Both the position numbers and the translations under genes were made by a program. A model generated the notes under the pieces. That model made no database searches. It was not told the DNA's origin and worked only from the letters and a program-made list of their open reading frames with translations. This document shows positions 1-9,051 of a DNA stretch of 64,000 nt, piece after piece; within the stretch, counting starts at the first letter, position 1, and every line of letters begins with the position of its first letter. Origin of the DNA: Bacteroidales bacterium (lineage in GTDB: Bacteria > Bacteroidota > Bacteroidia > Bacteroidales > WCHB1-69); the NCBI GenBank assembly GCA_016290295.1, contig JAEETJ010000001.1, positions 96,883 through 160,882 on the forward strand, read 5' to 3'.

Positions 1-1292
1 ACGCCCATCAGGATGTCGAGAATCTTGCGCTGCAGGACAAATGAATATTTGTTCTGCATGTATGTATTCAAGGCTGAAAGGTAATTATTCTGCTGAGTAA
101 GCAGGTCAGCGGCGGTGATTGAGCCGTACATGAACTTCATGTTATAGGCGTTGAAATTGGCAGCGTAGGCCTTCTCTCTAATTGTCGATACCCGATAATT
201 ATTCTCCGCTTCATTCACTGAGATATAATATTTCTCGAGATCCTGCAGAACGCTGTTTTGCTGGGCCAGCAAGTCATTCTCAGCCTGTTGCACGCCTATT
301 TTCGCCAGTTTCACATTGGCTCGCGCACGATTCTGATTGTAAATGGGGATATTAAGTGACAGGCCCACATTCTCGCCCAAACGCTCGCCCAACTGGGTAC
401 CGAAATCTCCATTTTTGGCGGAATATCCCGTGCTCACACCCGCATTCAAATTCAGGGAAGGATAATAAGATGACTTGGCGATTTTCACATCATAATTGGC
501 ACTTTCGATGCGATTTTTACTGTATTTCAACTCTGGCAAATAATCAAAGGCTTTATCAATCACCTCCTGAAGAGTCGGGATGGTCAAATTTTGCATCATG
601 GCGGCAGTATCAGGCTTTATCAACTCGATATTTGCCGAAGGATTCATGGCCAACAAAATTTTCAGTGTGATGTAATTGTTGTTCAGTGCCAGCAAAGTGT
701 TTTCATAATTGGCGGAATCCGATACATATTGCGCTTCCAACAACAGGTAATCGCTTTCCAGAATCTGTCCCACTTTGAAACGCTGATATCCCTGCTCCAT
801 CTGCTCCCGGCTTTTATTGATCACTTCCTTCTGATAGACAGATAATTCCTCATTCATCAGGATATTCAAAAAAGCCTGTACAATCTGGATATTGACTTGG
901 TTCTTCTGTTGCTCCAATGCCAATTCCGACTGGGTAATATTCAATTTCCGCTGTTTTATTGTGTTGAATGTATTCAAGCCATTGAAGAGTGTAATACCTG
1001 CGGAAAGTCCATAGTTTCCAGTCCAGTCAACACCGCCATTGGTGGAGCTGTGTGAATTGGAAAAGCCTTGGGAAGCGGATGCCGACACCGTAGGTGACAT
1101 CTGCAATTTAGCTTGTTTGTAATTGATTTCCGAAACAGACTGGTCCAGTTTGGCGTTCTGCAAGGTATAGTTATGTTCCTCAGCATATTTCAGACAGCCT
1201 TCCAAACTGAGACGTGTAGGCTGTTCCTGGGCGAACGATAGCTGCAACAATCCCAACAAAACAGCACAAAACAAAAATATATTCCTCTTCAT
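1..1292 (-). CDS. TolC-family outer membrane efflux protein (3' end beyond window)
   Basis: Outer-membrane channel component of an RND-type efflux or type I secretion system. The start ATG is at 1292 and about 430 codons are visible; only the extreme C-terminus runs off the window edge. Residues 1-21 form a signal peptide ending LSFAQ. The mature part shows the two TolC halves: Ala/Asn/Gln-rich helices with LTLFNGLNTFNTIKQ and LSLNIPIYNQNRARANVKLA, the strand plus coiled-coil pattern of OEP repeats, and ends near LQRKILDILMG as in TolC proteins. Membrane-fusion and RND pump genes would be expected to the left, outside the window. The 123-bp gap to the next gene shows no clear TAnnTTTG promoter. 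Family assignment is firm; the transported substrate cannot be inferred. Confidence 0.9.
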   Translation of the reverse strand, partial: MKRNIFLFCAVLLGLLQLSFAQEQPTRLSLEGCLKYAEEHNYTLQNAKLDQSVSEINYKQAKLQMSPTVSASASQGFSNSHSSTNGGVDWTGNYGLSAGITLFNGLNTFNTIKQRKLNITQSELALEQQKNQVNIQIVQAFLNILMNEELSVYQKEVINKSREQMEQGYQRFKVGQILESDYLLLEAQYVSDSANYENTLLALNNNYITLKILLAMNPSANIELIKPDTAAMMQNLTIPTLQEVIDKAFDYLPELKYSKNRIESANYDVKIAKSSYYPSLNLNAGVSTGYSAKNGDFGTQLGERLGENVGLSLNIPIYNQNRARANVKLAKIGVQQAENDLLAQQNSVLQDLEKYYISVNEAENNYRVSTIREKAYAANFNAYNMKFMYGSITAADLLTQQNNYLSALNTYMQNKYSFVLQRKILDILMG

Positions 1293-1415
1293 TTTTAGAA
1301 ATTTTTCATGCATATAATTTATTTATAACATTAATATAAGGAGGATGGTTTAAAACATTTTTCATTTTTTCCTACAACGATGCATATTTTGCAGAACCAT
1401 CATAACATAAAGGCA

Positions 1416-4400
1416 CTACTGAAAAGGCTGTAAGTATATCAAGCGACTATGCACATTCTTATAACCCATTTGCTCCAGTAACGCACAATACTCATCCAAC
1501 TGCTTCTGATAATCATCATCCTCCTTACCCGTCTTATAATCTATCACCATTACCTCATCATCCATGAAGACAATACGGTCGGGACGGCGAAGCTGACCAT
1601 TGGGGCACAATATGGAGGTCTCATTCAACACCGTAACTCCTGGAGCGAAATACGGATTAAGGCTGGAATCATTCATAATTTCGCGCAGAGCGGCCCCTAA
1701 TATCTGCTTGTCTTCAGCATTGTCTATCGTTGCCAACACCTCCGCCAGTTCTTCCTCATTCTGCGGAAACACTTGCAAGGTAGACAAAAAATCGTGGATA
1801 AAGACACCCAATTCCTGTTTGTCGCTCATGCCTCTTCCACACAGCAACTGCTCCGAATTTAAGGTAAAATCAGAAGAATACAAAGGTCCTACCTGTTGTT
1901 GAGAAGATGTTTTGTGAAACGCCACTTCATTTGCCTTGGGGTTGGTGAAATCCTTATTCCCAAACCAAAATTCCTTTGGCAGAGAAGAAATGCACGGCAT
2001 ATCTTCTTTTTCCTCAAGAGTATGGACAAAACCGTTTAGGAACTTAGCATAATTGCCATTCCTCTGTTCAGGATTTCCAGTTATGATATATAAAACATTC
2101 TTTGCTCGCGTATGTGCCACGTAAATCACATTTATATTGTCGATATTCGTCATGGTAGCCTCTTCGGCAGCAAAATCGGCAAAAGAAGAGTCTTCCAAGG
2201 CGGACTTGCTGGTCTTAATCAAGAAATACGGCAAGCCGAAACGACATTTATCATCCTTCACCCAAACCGTTTCTTTACCGTTGCCCGCACGGTAATTTTT
2301 CATCGGATAAATCACCACCGGATACTGCAACCCTTTGGACTTGTGAATGGACATCACCGTTACCGCATCAGTCTCTTTAGATGAGGTAATCGACAGTCCC
2401 CTACCCTTTTCTTCCCACCATTTCACACACTGGGTTAAATCAGAGAACTGGGCATTGAAATTGTCGTAAATCGCATCCATAAACGCCACGATGTAGGCGT
2501 CCGCAGTTGAAATATGGTAGGCTAACAACAATTCTTTGACAATTGTAAAGACTGGAAATGACAATAACGTAGTAATATTGAGCAACTTATCCGCATCCAC
2601 TTGGTCACCTAATGAACGGACATACTGTGCAAAACCATCTTCCTTACTGATATAATCTATCACTTCGGTATAAAGGCCTTGCCTCATCTCTTTATTGTTC
2701 ACAAAATACTCAGCAATAGACAGTTGTACCAGTTTATCCGATGGATTCAACAAATACTTCAGCGTATTCACAATCAGCACTACCTCTTTAGATGACTCCA
2801 ACAAAAGCGAATCCGATGAGATTACAGGGATATTATTGGAAGAAAGATAGTTGGCTATCTCGCCGCAAATACTGTTCGATTTTGCTAGAATAGCCATATC
2901 TCCATATTTGTAATGCCTATCCTGTGCATCCCTAACAGCCTTCAAGGCCTCCTCGTAAAGATATTCATCCCCATCATCTTCTGTCATAAATCTCACATAC
3001 ACAAAACCATCGCTCTTACTGGGAATTTTTTGCTCCAGATCCTTATAATACTGTTTCAGTAACTCATTCTTACCGAAATGAGTATCACACAAATATCTGA
3101 AAAACAGATTATTAAATTCAATCACCGACTTTAACGAACGGTAATTCACATCCAATGGATGTATTTCAAAATCATCTTCTGCAACAATATCCTCTTTCAA
3201 ATTCTCACGCAAACCCTCCCACGATGACAGCTGATTCAGCAGTGCCGAATCCCCGTTGCGAAAACGGTAAATGGACTGTTTCACATCGCCAAACAGAATA
3301 GTTTCCCCGACCTCTCCAAACTGATTAGAACCCGATAAAGCATTTTTAATCAAGGGTTTGAGATCTTCCCATTGCATCTTCGACGTATCCTGAAACTCAT
3401 CAATAAAAAAATAAGAATACTTATTGCCTATTTTCTCATAGATATAAGGCGTATCAATATCCTTGATTTCGTCATAGATTCTGCCATTCGACTCACTAAG
3501 AAAGAATAGATTATCTCTTAGCTTGATATCTTCCATGATATCCCTCAAATCAAACAACAGCAACAAAGAAGAGGAGCACTGAGTCACTATAGCCAATTCT
3601 CTAAGGGAATTCTGGCCTTCGACCACTTTGTTGTATACCGTAACAATAGTCGGTTGCACCTGTTTATCTTCCGGAGAAGGCTTCTTCAAAACCGACTCCG
3701 CAGCCATGGCCTTTTGCACGTATGAGTTCGGAGATCTCAATGGATTGTCGGACAATCCTTTCACCCAACCATAAACCCCATTCTTTCCATACGAAAATTC
3801 AGAAACGTCTTTGTTCAAGGAATCTATCAAACCTTGCAGTTTCTCGATATTATCTTTCAGGATTTTTTCGCCAGCAGCCTTCTTCTGGTTCAGCTCCATG
3901 ACGGTCTCTTCCAATTTATTCACCTCACGACCACTCTGCTCAACCTTCTCTTGATACAACACATCAAGTGCTTTGGATGCCTCGAATGCGCTTTCATTAT
4001 AGATTGTGGCCAGCATATTTTTCAACTCTCCCTCCAGTTGCCATCTTCCCTTCTCGCTCATTTGCTTGTCAACAAGGAACATAAATCTGTTGAACAAACT
4101 TTTGTCACGCTTCGACAGCTTGTTCATCAACATATCCACCGTTTGGTTATAACAATCCGACAAGTCTATTGTGACATTGTAATTCATGTTGATACCCAAA
4201 TCGAAGGCAAAAGAACGGATGATACGCTGAAAAAAGCTATCGATGGTGCTAATGGTAAAATTGGGATAATCGTACAGTATTTCTTTCAGGAGAATTTTTG
4301 CTTTCTCTTGAAAATCAGCATCGCTGATATTCTTAAAATCAGGTATTTCCTTTAGAATATCATAGATTACCTTCTCTGTTTCTTTCAGTGAGGAAGGCGA

Positions 4401-4586
4401 AACAAAAGCAAAAGTTGTCAATGTCTTGACGATACGGTCCTTCATCTCCGCTGTCGCATTATTGGTGAAGGTAACCGCCAGTATATGTCTGAACTTTTTG
4501 GGGTTTAACAGGCACAATGACAAATACTCGGCCACCAGACTGGTGGTCTTGCCCGAGCCTGCCGATGCCTTATAAACCTTGAACAT
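1416..4586 (-). CDS. RecB/AddA-like UvrD helicase with C-terminal PD-(D/E)XK nuclease
   Basis: Superfamily I helicase-nuclease for double-strand-break processing, 1056 aa. A Walker A motif (ASAGSGKTT) sits at residues 7-15, and the Walker B/DEXX motif IDEFQDTS at about 393-400. Later helicase motifs include the DVKQSIYRFR region, LDVNYRS and VMSIHKSKGLQYP. The C-terminal RecB-type nuclease is seen as VIDYKTG near residue 1012 followed by QLDEYCALLE, the metal-binding and QxxxY motifs. The gene follows purE by 16 bp on the same strand and is probably co-transcribed with it. The partner AddB-like nuclease, often near such genes in Bacteroidota, is not in view. Calling it AddA rather than another RecB-like helicase is inference from this architecture. 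Confidence 0.9.
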   Translation of the reverse strand: MFKVYKASAGSGKTTSLVAEYLSLCLLNPKKFRHILAVTFTNNATAEMKDRIVKTLTTFAFVSPSSLKETEKVIYDILKEIPDFKNISDADFQEKAKILLKEILYDYPNFTISTIDSFFQRIIRSFAFDLGINMNYNVTIDLSDCYNQTVDMLMNKLSKRDKSLFNRFMFLVDKQMSEKGRWQLEGELKNMLATIYNESAFEASKALDVLYQEKVEQSGREVNKLEETVMELNQKKAAGEKILKDNIEKLQGLIDSLNKDVSEFSYGKNGVYGWVKGLSDNPLRSPNSYVQKAMAAESVLKKPSPEDKQVQPTIVTVYNKVVEGQNSLRELAIVTQCSSSLLLLFDLRDIMEDIKLRDNLFFLSESNGRIYDEIKDIDTPYIYEKIGNKYSYFFIDEFQDTSKMQWEDLKPLIKNALSGSNQFGEVGETILFGDVKQSIYRFRNGDSALLNQLSSWEGLRENLKEDIVAEDDFEIHPLDVNYRSLKSVIEFNNLFFRYLCDTHFGKNELLKQYYKDLEQKIPSKSDGFVYVRFMTEDDGDEYLYEEALKAVRDAQDRHYKYGDMAILAKSNSICGEIANYLSSNNIPVISSDSLLLESSKEVVLIVNTLKYLLNPSDKLVQLSIAEYFVNNKEMRQGLYTEVIDYISKEDGFAQYVRSLGDQVDADKLLNITTLLSFPVFTIVKELLLAYHISTADAYIVAFMDAIYDNFNAQFSDLTQCVKWWEEKGRGLSITSSKETDAVTVMSIHKSKGLQYPVVIYPMKNYRAGNGKETVWVKDDKCRFGLPYFLIKTSKSALEDSSFADFAAEEATMTNIDNINVIYVAHTRAKNVLYIITGNPEQRNGNYAKFLNGFVHTLEEKEDMPCISSLPKEFWFGNKDFTNPKANEVAFHKTSSQQQVGPLYSSDFTLNSEQLLCGRGMSDKQELGVFIHDFLSTLQVFPQNEEELAEVLATIDNAEDKQILGAALREIMNDSSLNPYFAPGVTVLNETSILCPNGQLRRPDRIVFMDDEVMVIDYKTGKEDDDYQKQLDEYCALLEQMGYKNVHSRLIYLQPFQ

Positions 4587-4602
4587 AGTCTTTTACAAAA
4601 AA

Positions 4603-5082
4603 CTAATCCAAAGTTGATTCCAAAACTTTTTTCTCCATGGTGCGACGATAATCCGCCAGTTTAGCTGCGATACTATCGTCGAAAGCACCTAAGATTTCTA
4701 CGGCCAAAAGTCCGCCGTTCTTAGCGCCATCGATAGCCACCGTAGCCACTGGGATACCACCCGGCATCTGTACGATAGACAGGAGAGAATCCAGACCATT
4801 CAAAGCAGCGCTTTTAATCGGGATGCCTATCACGGGCAAAGTAGTTTTAGCCGCCGTAATACCCGCCAGATGAGCCGCGCCACCCGCACCGGTAATGATG
4901 ACCTTCAGGCCTCTTTCGCGTGCGGTAGAGGCGTATTCTATGGCCTTTTCAGGTGTGCGGTGTGCACTGATGACAAATTTTTCATACGGAACGCCAAATT
5001 CTTCCAGCACGTCACAGGCGGCCTTCATGGTGTTCCAATCGCTCTTAGAGCCCATTATAATTCCAACAAGAGGGGTGTTCAT
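4603..5082 (-). CDS. purE: N5-carboxyaminoimidazole ribonucleotide mutase
   Basis: PurE class I enzyme of cytoplasmic purine synthesis; it converts N5-CAIR to CAIR. The protein is 159 aa, normal for the family. Signature motifs are all present: [10 protein letters not shown] near the N-terminus (phosphate binding), the catalytic-loop histidine in ISAHRTPE, and [10 protein letters not shown]. The carboxylase partner PurK is not nearby. The gene is followed by a helicase-nuclease gene after 16 bp and preceded by a 170-bp gap full of palindromic and short-period repeats, so its promoter is not obvious. Confidence 0.97.
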   Translation of the reverse strand: MNTPLVGIIMGSKSDWNTMKAACDVLEEFGVPYEKFVISAHRTPEKAIEYASTARERGLKVIITGAGGAAHLAGITAAKTTLPVIGIPIKSAALNGLDSLLSIVQMPGGIPVATVAIDGAKNGGLLAVEILGAFDDSIAAKLADYRRTMEKKVLESTLD

Positions 5083-5119
5083 AGTTTTACAGGTTTTAGG
5101 GATTAGGTTTCAGGTTTTA

Positions 5120-5218
5120 GTAGGGACGCACTGCGTGCGTCCGCAGGGGAGTTTCGCACTACGTGCTCAAGGGGAGTCTCGCTTCGCTCGAGGGGAAAGC
5201 TGCGCAGGGGGAGTTAGA
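5120..5218. repeat. GC-rich palindromic intergenic repeat cluster
   Basis: Begins with a hairpin (arms GGACGCAC and GTGCGTCC at 5124-5131 and 5135-5142, 3-nt loop). It is followed by modules of the form AGGGGAGT-TTCGCACTACGTGCTCA and AGGGGAGTCTCGCTTCGCTCG. Near-copies of both later modules lie at 19404-19460 in the opposite order, so this is a dispersed family and not a local duplication. Confidence 0.8.
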
Positions 5219-5221
5219 TCA

Positions 5222-5274
5222 TTCTTAGTTCTTAATTCTTAGTTTTCAGTTTTCAATTTTCAGTTTTCATTTTA
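5222..5274. repeat. 8-bp-period degenerate satellite (TTCTTAGT/TTTTCAGT words)
   Basis: Tandem words TTCTTAGT, TCTTAATT, TTTTCAGT and TTTTCAAT with roughly 8-bp period. The array continues into the 3' end of the DUF3109-NUDIX gene and encodes its last residues (KTEN) and stop codon. Confidence 0.75.
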
Positions 5275-6209
5275 CTCCAGAGTTCCCGGAGGTTCGGGTA
5301 GGAGTCACGCAGGAGGCCGGCCACATCAGCAAACTTTACCCAGCGGGCCTCGTCGATATCCTCTTCTGTCTGGGGTACCAATGATTCCGAGGCATCCGCT
5401 TTCATCAGGTACCAAGCAGTAGTTTTGCCCACCCATTTGCCGCCTAACTTGTAGGTATGGAAGGTGTCGGGCAAAGGCTTAGTGATGGACAGCCGCTGTA
5501 GTCCCGTTTCCTCACTCACCTCGCGTAAAGCGGCCTCTTCCAAGGTCTCCCCTTCTTCCACTTTTCCTTTGGGAAAATCCCATTTGCCACGGCGGTAAAT
5601 CATCAGCACTTCTTCTTGAGCATTCATCACCACACCACCCGCAGCTTTGATCTCACAATAGTTATCTTCCAGCTGTTGGTAGAATGCCTCTCCGTATTTT
5701 CTGATAATCGGATTTTTCAAAAAACGGAAAACAGGAAGGCCCAAGCGGTGCCCCAGTTCGCAGGCTTCAGCGCAGACAAACCAACGGTGATAATTCAAGG
5801 CTTCATAATCTGGCAATTTCTTTACCCTAATAGGATAAAGGTGACAGGAAATCGGCTTCTGGAAATCTATTTCACCGTTTTCAAAAGCCTTCTCAATGGC
5901 ACATTTCGCCACACCATGCTCATCATAATAAGCATATGCACAGCGTTCATCGCTCAACAAAGGAGTAACAAAGGAGCCTTCCATGTCGTAATCGAAGGTT
6001 CCTTCCTCCTCTACTTTGCGAATCCCCTCTTCAGACATATACTTTCTGAAGAGGGGATAATTGTCTTCTATATCTCCGATTTCCTCTGGCTCTATAGGAG
6101 CTCCTGTATCGCCTTCCACACAGCACAAGCCTTTGCACTGTGTCAGATCGCAACAGAACTGGCTATCGAACAAGTCATCAGAAACAAGGACATTATTGAT
6201 GATTATCAT
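5253..6209 (-). CDS. DUF3109 domain fused to a NUDIX hydrolase
   Basis: 318 aa. Residues 1 to about 190 match the cysteine-rich DUF3109 family (FCCDLTQCKGLCC, then CAYAYYDEHGVAKCAIEKA and ISCHLYPIRV), likely a metal-binding domain of unknown role. From about residue 192 the protein becomes a NUDIX hydrolase: AAGGVVMNAQEEVLMIYRRG, then a complete Nudix box at about 214-236 with key residues G-E-RE-EE-G. NUDIX enzymes hydrolyse nucleoside diphosphates linked to another moiety; the substrate is unknown. The start overlaps the stop of the upstream M6 protease by 4 bp (ATGA), suggesting translational coupling. In my knowledge the two domains are usually separate genes, so the fusion is notable. 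The last residues KTEN come from an intergenic satellite. Confidence 0.85.
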   Translation of the reverse strand: MIIINNVLVSDDLFDSQFCCDLTQCKGLCCVEGDTGAPIEPEEIGDIEDNYPLFRKYMSEEGIRKVEEEGTFDYDMEGSFVTPLLSDERCAYAYYDEHGVAKCAIEKAFENGEIDFQKPISCHLYPIRVKKLPDYEALNYHRWFVCAEACELGHRLGLPVFRFLKNPIIRKYGEAFYQQLEDNYCEIKAAGGVVMNAQEEVLMIYRRGKWDFPKGKVEEGETLEEAALREVSEETGLQRLSITKPLPDTFHTYKLGGKWVGKTTAWYLMKADASESLVPQTEEDIDEARWVKFADVAGLLRDSYPNLRELWSKMKTEN

Positions 6210-9040
6210 TTTTTGATAAACTTCTTAACGATATCGTTTGCTCTCACAAAATAAACGCCTGCTTGCAAACCGCTAATATTTATCGTTATATTTCCATCAA
6301 CAACATGTTGAGTTAATACGGTTCTTCCGCAAACATCCAAAATCTCAATCACTTCTGGGAGATCATTCTCTTTGAAAATCAGATTTAAAACATCACCAGC
6401 AGGATTAGGATAAAGCTGAATATTTTCAAGTTTTTGTTCTTCAATACCCGTTGAAACGCCATTCAATGCAACAGTAGCGGTATTGGTCTGATTGGTAATG
6501 GTCATTGTCTTAGTGTAAGTGCCACCGACAGGAGGTGCAAACACCACATACACCATACCACCATTATATGGAATCGTTGTCTGTAAACCATAATTCGACT
6601 GGTCATTAGACACCAAAAATGGTTCTTCCACCTGAACCAAGATATCGTCAACACTCACGAAATCACCCACTATCACATTAATAGTTTTAGCTGGTGTTTC
6701 CCCACCTGAAGTCGAGAAATACAATACCGTGGGACTAGTGCTCAGGGTTGGGTTAGCAGTTCTGAAACTTGCTGCAATCGTATGTTCTGCTATGACATTT
6801 TCAAAGGTATATATCAATGCTCTTTGTTGGCTTATACCATCAACAAGCAATTCATCAACGGTATAACCCTGGTCTGGTGTAAGCGTAAAGGTCTGGTTAT
6901 TGTGCAAGGGAACCACCACATTGCCAGAAGGAGATATTTGTCCGTGATTGCCAGCAGAAGCTGTAATCGTGAAATCAGTTATCGGGGTACCCGACACCAT
7001 GATATCATCAAGAATCAATCCAGCGCCATTTACACCCATCGCCTCAAATGCAATTTGGTAGTTAGACGAGGGGTTAGGCAAATTGATAGACACCTGTGTC
7101 CACTGTCCACCCGTACTGCTTGAATAATTTTGCAACAAGGTCCAATCATCTGAAGGTGAAGATCTGTAATACACATTTAGCGTATAATATGCCGCACCAG
7201 CCTGAGCATACCAGAATGACAGCACAGGATTGTTCAAGAAAGTGAAATCAAAGTTCGGCAGCACCAATTTGGTCGTACTGCTGGCGACAGCATAGAACAT
7301 TGCATTTGTGTTGCCAGAATGTGCATTGGCGATAGTACCGGAATTGTTTCCTGTACGGATTTGCCATCCTGTATAGTTGTTGACATACTCATGATAGCAA
7401 TAATACGGAATATCCTCTGATTCAAAAGGTTCAACCCAAGGAAAAGTGTCAACTTTGACCGTACCCTTGATCAGATGGAATTGCAGACTGTCGCCCATAT
7501 CATTGATATTGACAATACGGAATCCTGTCATGTTGGTATTATTGCAATAGAACGGAGCAGGATTGGTATATTGACTGAATTCCTTCATATTATATCCACC
7601 AAAACAAGACTGCGGTAAATTGCCCATATCTGGAGCCGTAGTAGGCGTTGCCCCAGGGAAACCATTCTTACGGAACGCATACACTTCTGGATAAGAGTTC
7701 ACGTAATCTGTACCCGCATTGCCATTATAATCCGAGTTGATACGGTAGATTACCGCACCCGTATTATACACCGTACTTTCGAAAGGAGTTTGTTTGTTTC
7801 TGTACTCAATCACCAAAAATTGATTCGGATGATTAATGCGGTCTGGGTAGATTTTGTATGCACAATTCGGAGATGTTGCTACAGGGTAAATGGTATAGAC
7901 ACCGTTTTCCGCAGCTTCGGGAATATCTTCAATCCAATGTCCATATTTGTACTTCATATAAGCACCCATATTCTGAGGAGGATTGGAAGTTTGTTCCATC
8001 AAATCCCACTTGCCCACAAAATCAGCTCCGCCATCGTATGCATACAAGTCTGGAGCACTCAAGGAGTGGAACATCTCGTGACACAAAGTTCCGAGATCAA
8101 AATAATAATCATTCTTTGCCAGAATCAGGTTAAAATCATACACTCTTTTTCCGTGCATATAAACAGAACGGTCATATATAGACCAACGATGAGGCCATAA
8201 CAAGTCATTCCATCCTGCCACATTTGTATTGATAATGAAAACTACATTATCAACCTTGCCATCATCGTCATAATCCAAATCCAAGGATAGAGGGACCATA
8301 TTCTTGATATAGCGTATCGCACTATCCAACAAGGTAAATTCCCTTTCTCTCTTACCATCGGCATCGGTATAACCTATTGCGTTAGTAGCCGAATATGGCA
8401 TATAATAATTTCTCGGATGGCTATCATGATAAGATAAAATCACATCATTAGGTCCTGCCTGAGGATACAGATAGGTTTGGATACTGAACTGGTTGTATGA
8501 CACATGCTGATAGAAATTCTTCATAGAAACAGCCGAACTGCTTGATGTGTCATTAAACATTCCATCTACCTGGCTATAAGTTTTCGGGAACACGGTGTCT
8601 CCCGCCAAACTGATAAACACCACCAAATTGGGCATCTGACCATGATTCATGGTAGGACGTGTTGGCATTCCTGGATCATTGTCCCTGATTTGCCTTGCTC
8701 TTTCCATCCTGCGAGCATAGATAACATCCTCGCTAATGCGGGCACCTGGTGTCAAAGCTGCTATAGCGGCCGGATCAACCTGTCCCACAATATATTCAGA
8801 TGGTTCTACACGACCATTCACTTCAATTCCATAGGTATAGTAACCTGTTTCGGAATTCATGATAATGGTATAGCCAGCGGCATCATGATAATAATTGTAA
8901 AATTCGTCACCACTGACAAAGCAGTTTATCACTACACCATTAGGTTGAGTAATAGTGCAAGGCACATTTTTCAGCGGAGCCGCCATAATACTGCTTATCA
9001 TCATGAAGACAAGCAGTATGATAGATAGTAAACGTTTCAT
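6206..9040 (-). CDS. Secreted M6-family metalloprotease with T9SS sorting domain
   Basis: Zinc metalloprotease of the immune inhibitor A (M6) type, 944 aa. The chosen start at 9040 gives a clean signal peptide (MKRLLSIILLVFMM...MAAP); an in-frame upstream ATG at 9076 would overlap tnaA and add a polar extension. The catalytic helix CHEMFHSLSAPD is at about residues 318-329. Downstream are a MAM/jelly-roll-like module (around FVEPFESEDIPYYC and LDDIMVSGTP), a Bacteroidota beta-sandwich with ASAGNHGQISPSG, and a C-terminal T9SS type A domain (LYPNPAGDVLNL ... GLQAGVYFVRANDIVKKFIKK). The protein should be exported by Sec, then T9SS, and act at or outside the cell surface. It lies 11 bp after tnaA and overlaps the next gene by 4 bp. 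Confidence 0.92.
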   Translation of the reverse strand: MKRLLSIILLVFMMISSIMAAPLKNVPCTITQPNGVVINCFVSGDEFYNYYHDAAGYTIIMNSETGYYTYGIEVNGRVEPSEYIVGQVDPAAIAALTPGARISEDVIYARRMERARQIRDNDPGMPTRPTMNHGQMPNLVVFISLAGDTVFPKTYSQVDGMFNDTSSSSAVSMKNFYQHVSYNQFSIQTYLYPQAGPNDVILSYHDSHPRNYYMPYSATNAIGYTDADGKREREFTLLDSAIRYIKNMVPLSLDLDYDDDGKVDNVVFIINTNVAGWNDLLWPHRWSIYDRSVYMHGKRVYDFNLILAKNDYYFDLGTLCHEMFHSLSAPDLYAYDGGADFVGKWDLMEQTSNPPQNMGAYMKYKYGHWIEDIPEAAENGVYTIYPVATSPNCAYKIYPDRINHPNQFLVIEYRNKQTPFESTVYNTGAVIYRINSDYNGNAGTDYVNSYPEVYAFRKNGFPGATPTTAPDMGNLPQSCFGGYNMKEFSQYTNPAPFYCNNTNMTGFRIVNINDMGDSLQFHLIKGTVKVDTFPWVEPFESEDIPYYCYHEYVNNYTGWQIRTGNNSGTIANAHSGNTNAMFYAVASSTTKLVLPNFDFTFLNNPVLSFWYAQAGAAYYTLNVYYRSSPSDDWTLLQNYSSSTGGQWTQVSINLPNPSSNYQIAFEAMGVNGAGLILDDIMVSGTPITDFTITASAGNHGQISPSGNVVVPLHNNQTFTLTPDQGYTVDELLVDGISQQRALIYTFENVIAEHTIAASFRTANPTLSTSPTVLYFSTSGGETPAKTINVIVGDFVSVDDILVQVEEPFLVSNDQSNYGLQTTIPYNGGMVYVVFAPPVGGTYTKTMTITNQTNTATVALNGVSTGIEEQKLENIQLYPNPAGDVLNLIFKENDLPEVIEILDVCGRTVLTQHVVDGNITINISGLQAGVYFVRANDIVKKFIKK

Positions 9041-9051
9041 TTTTTCTAATA

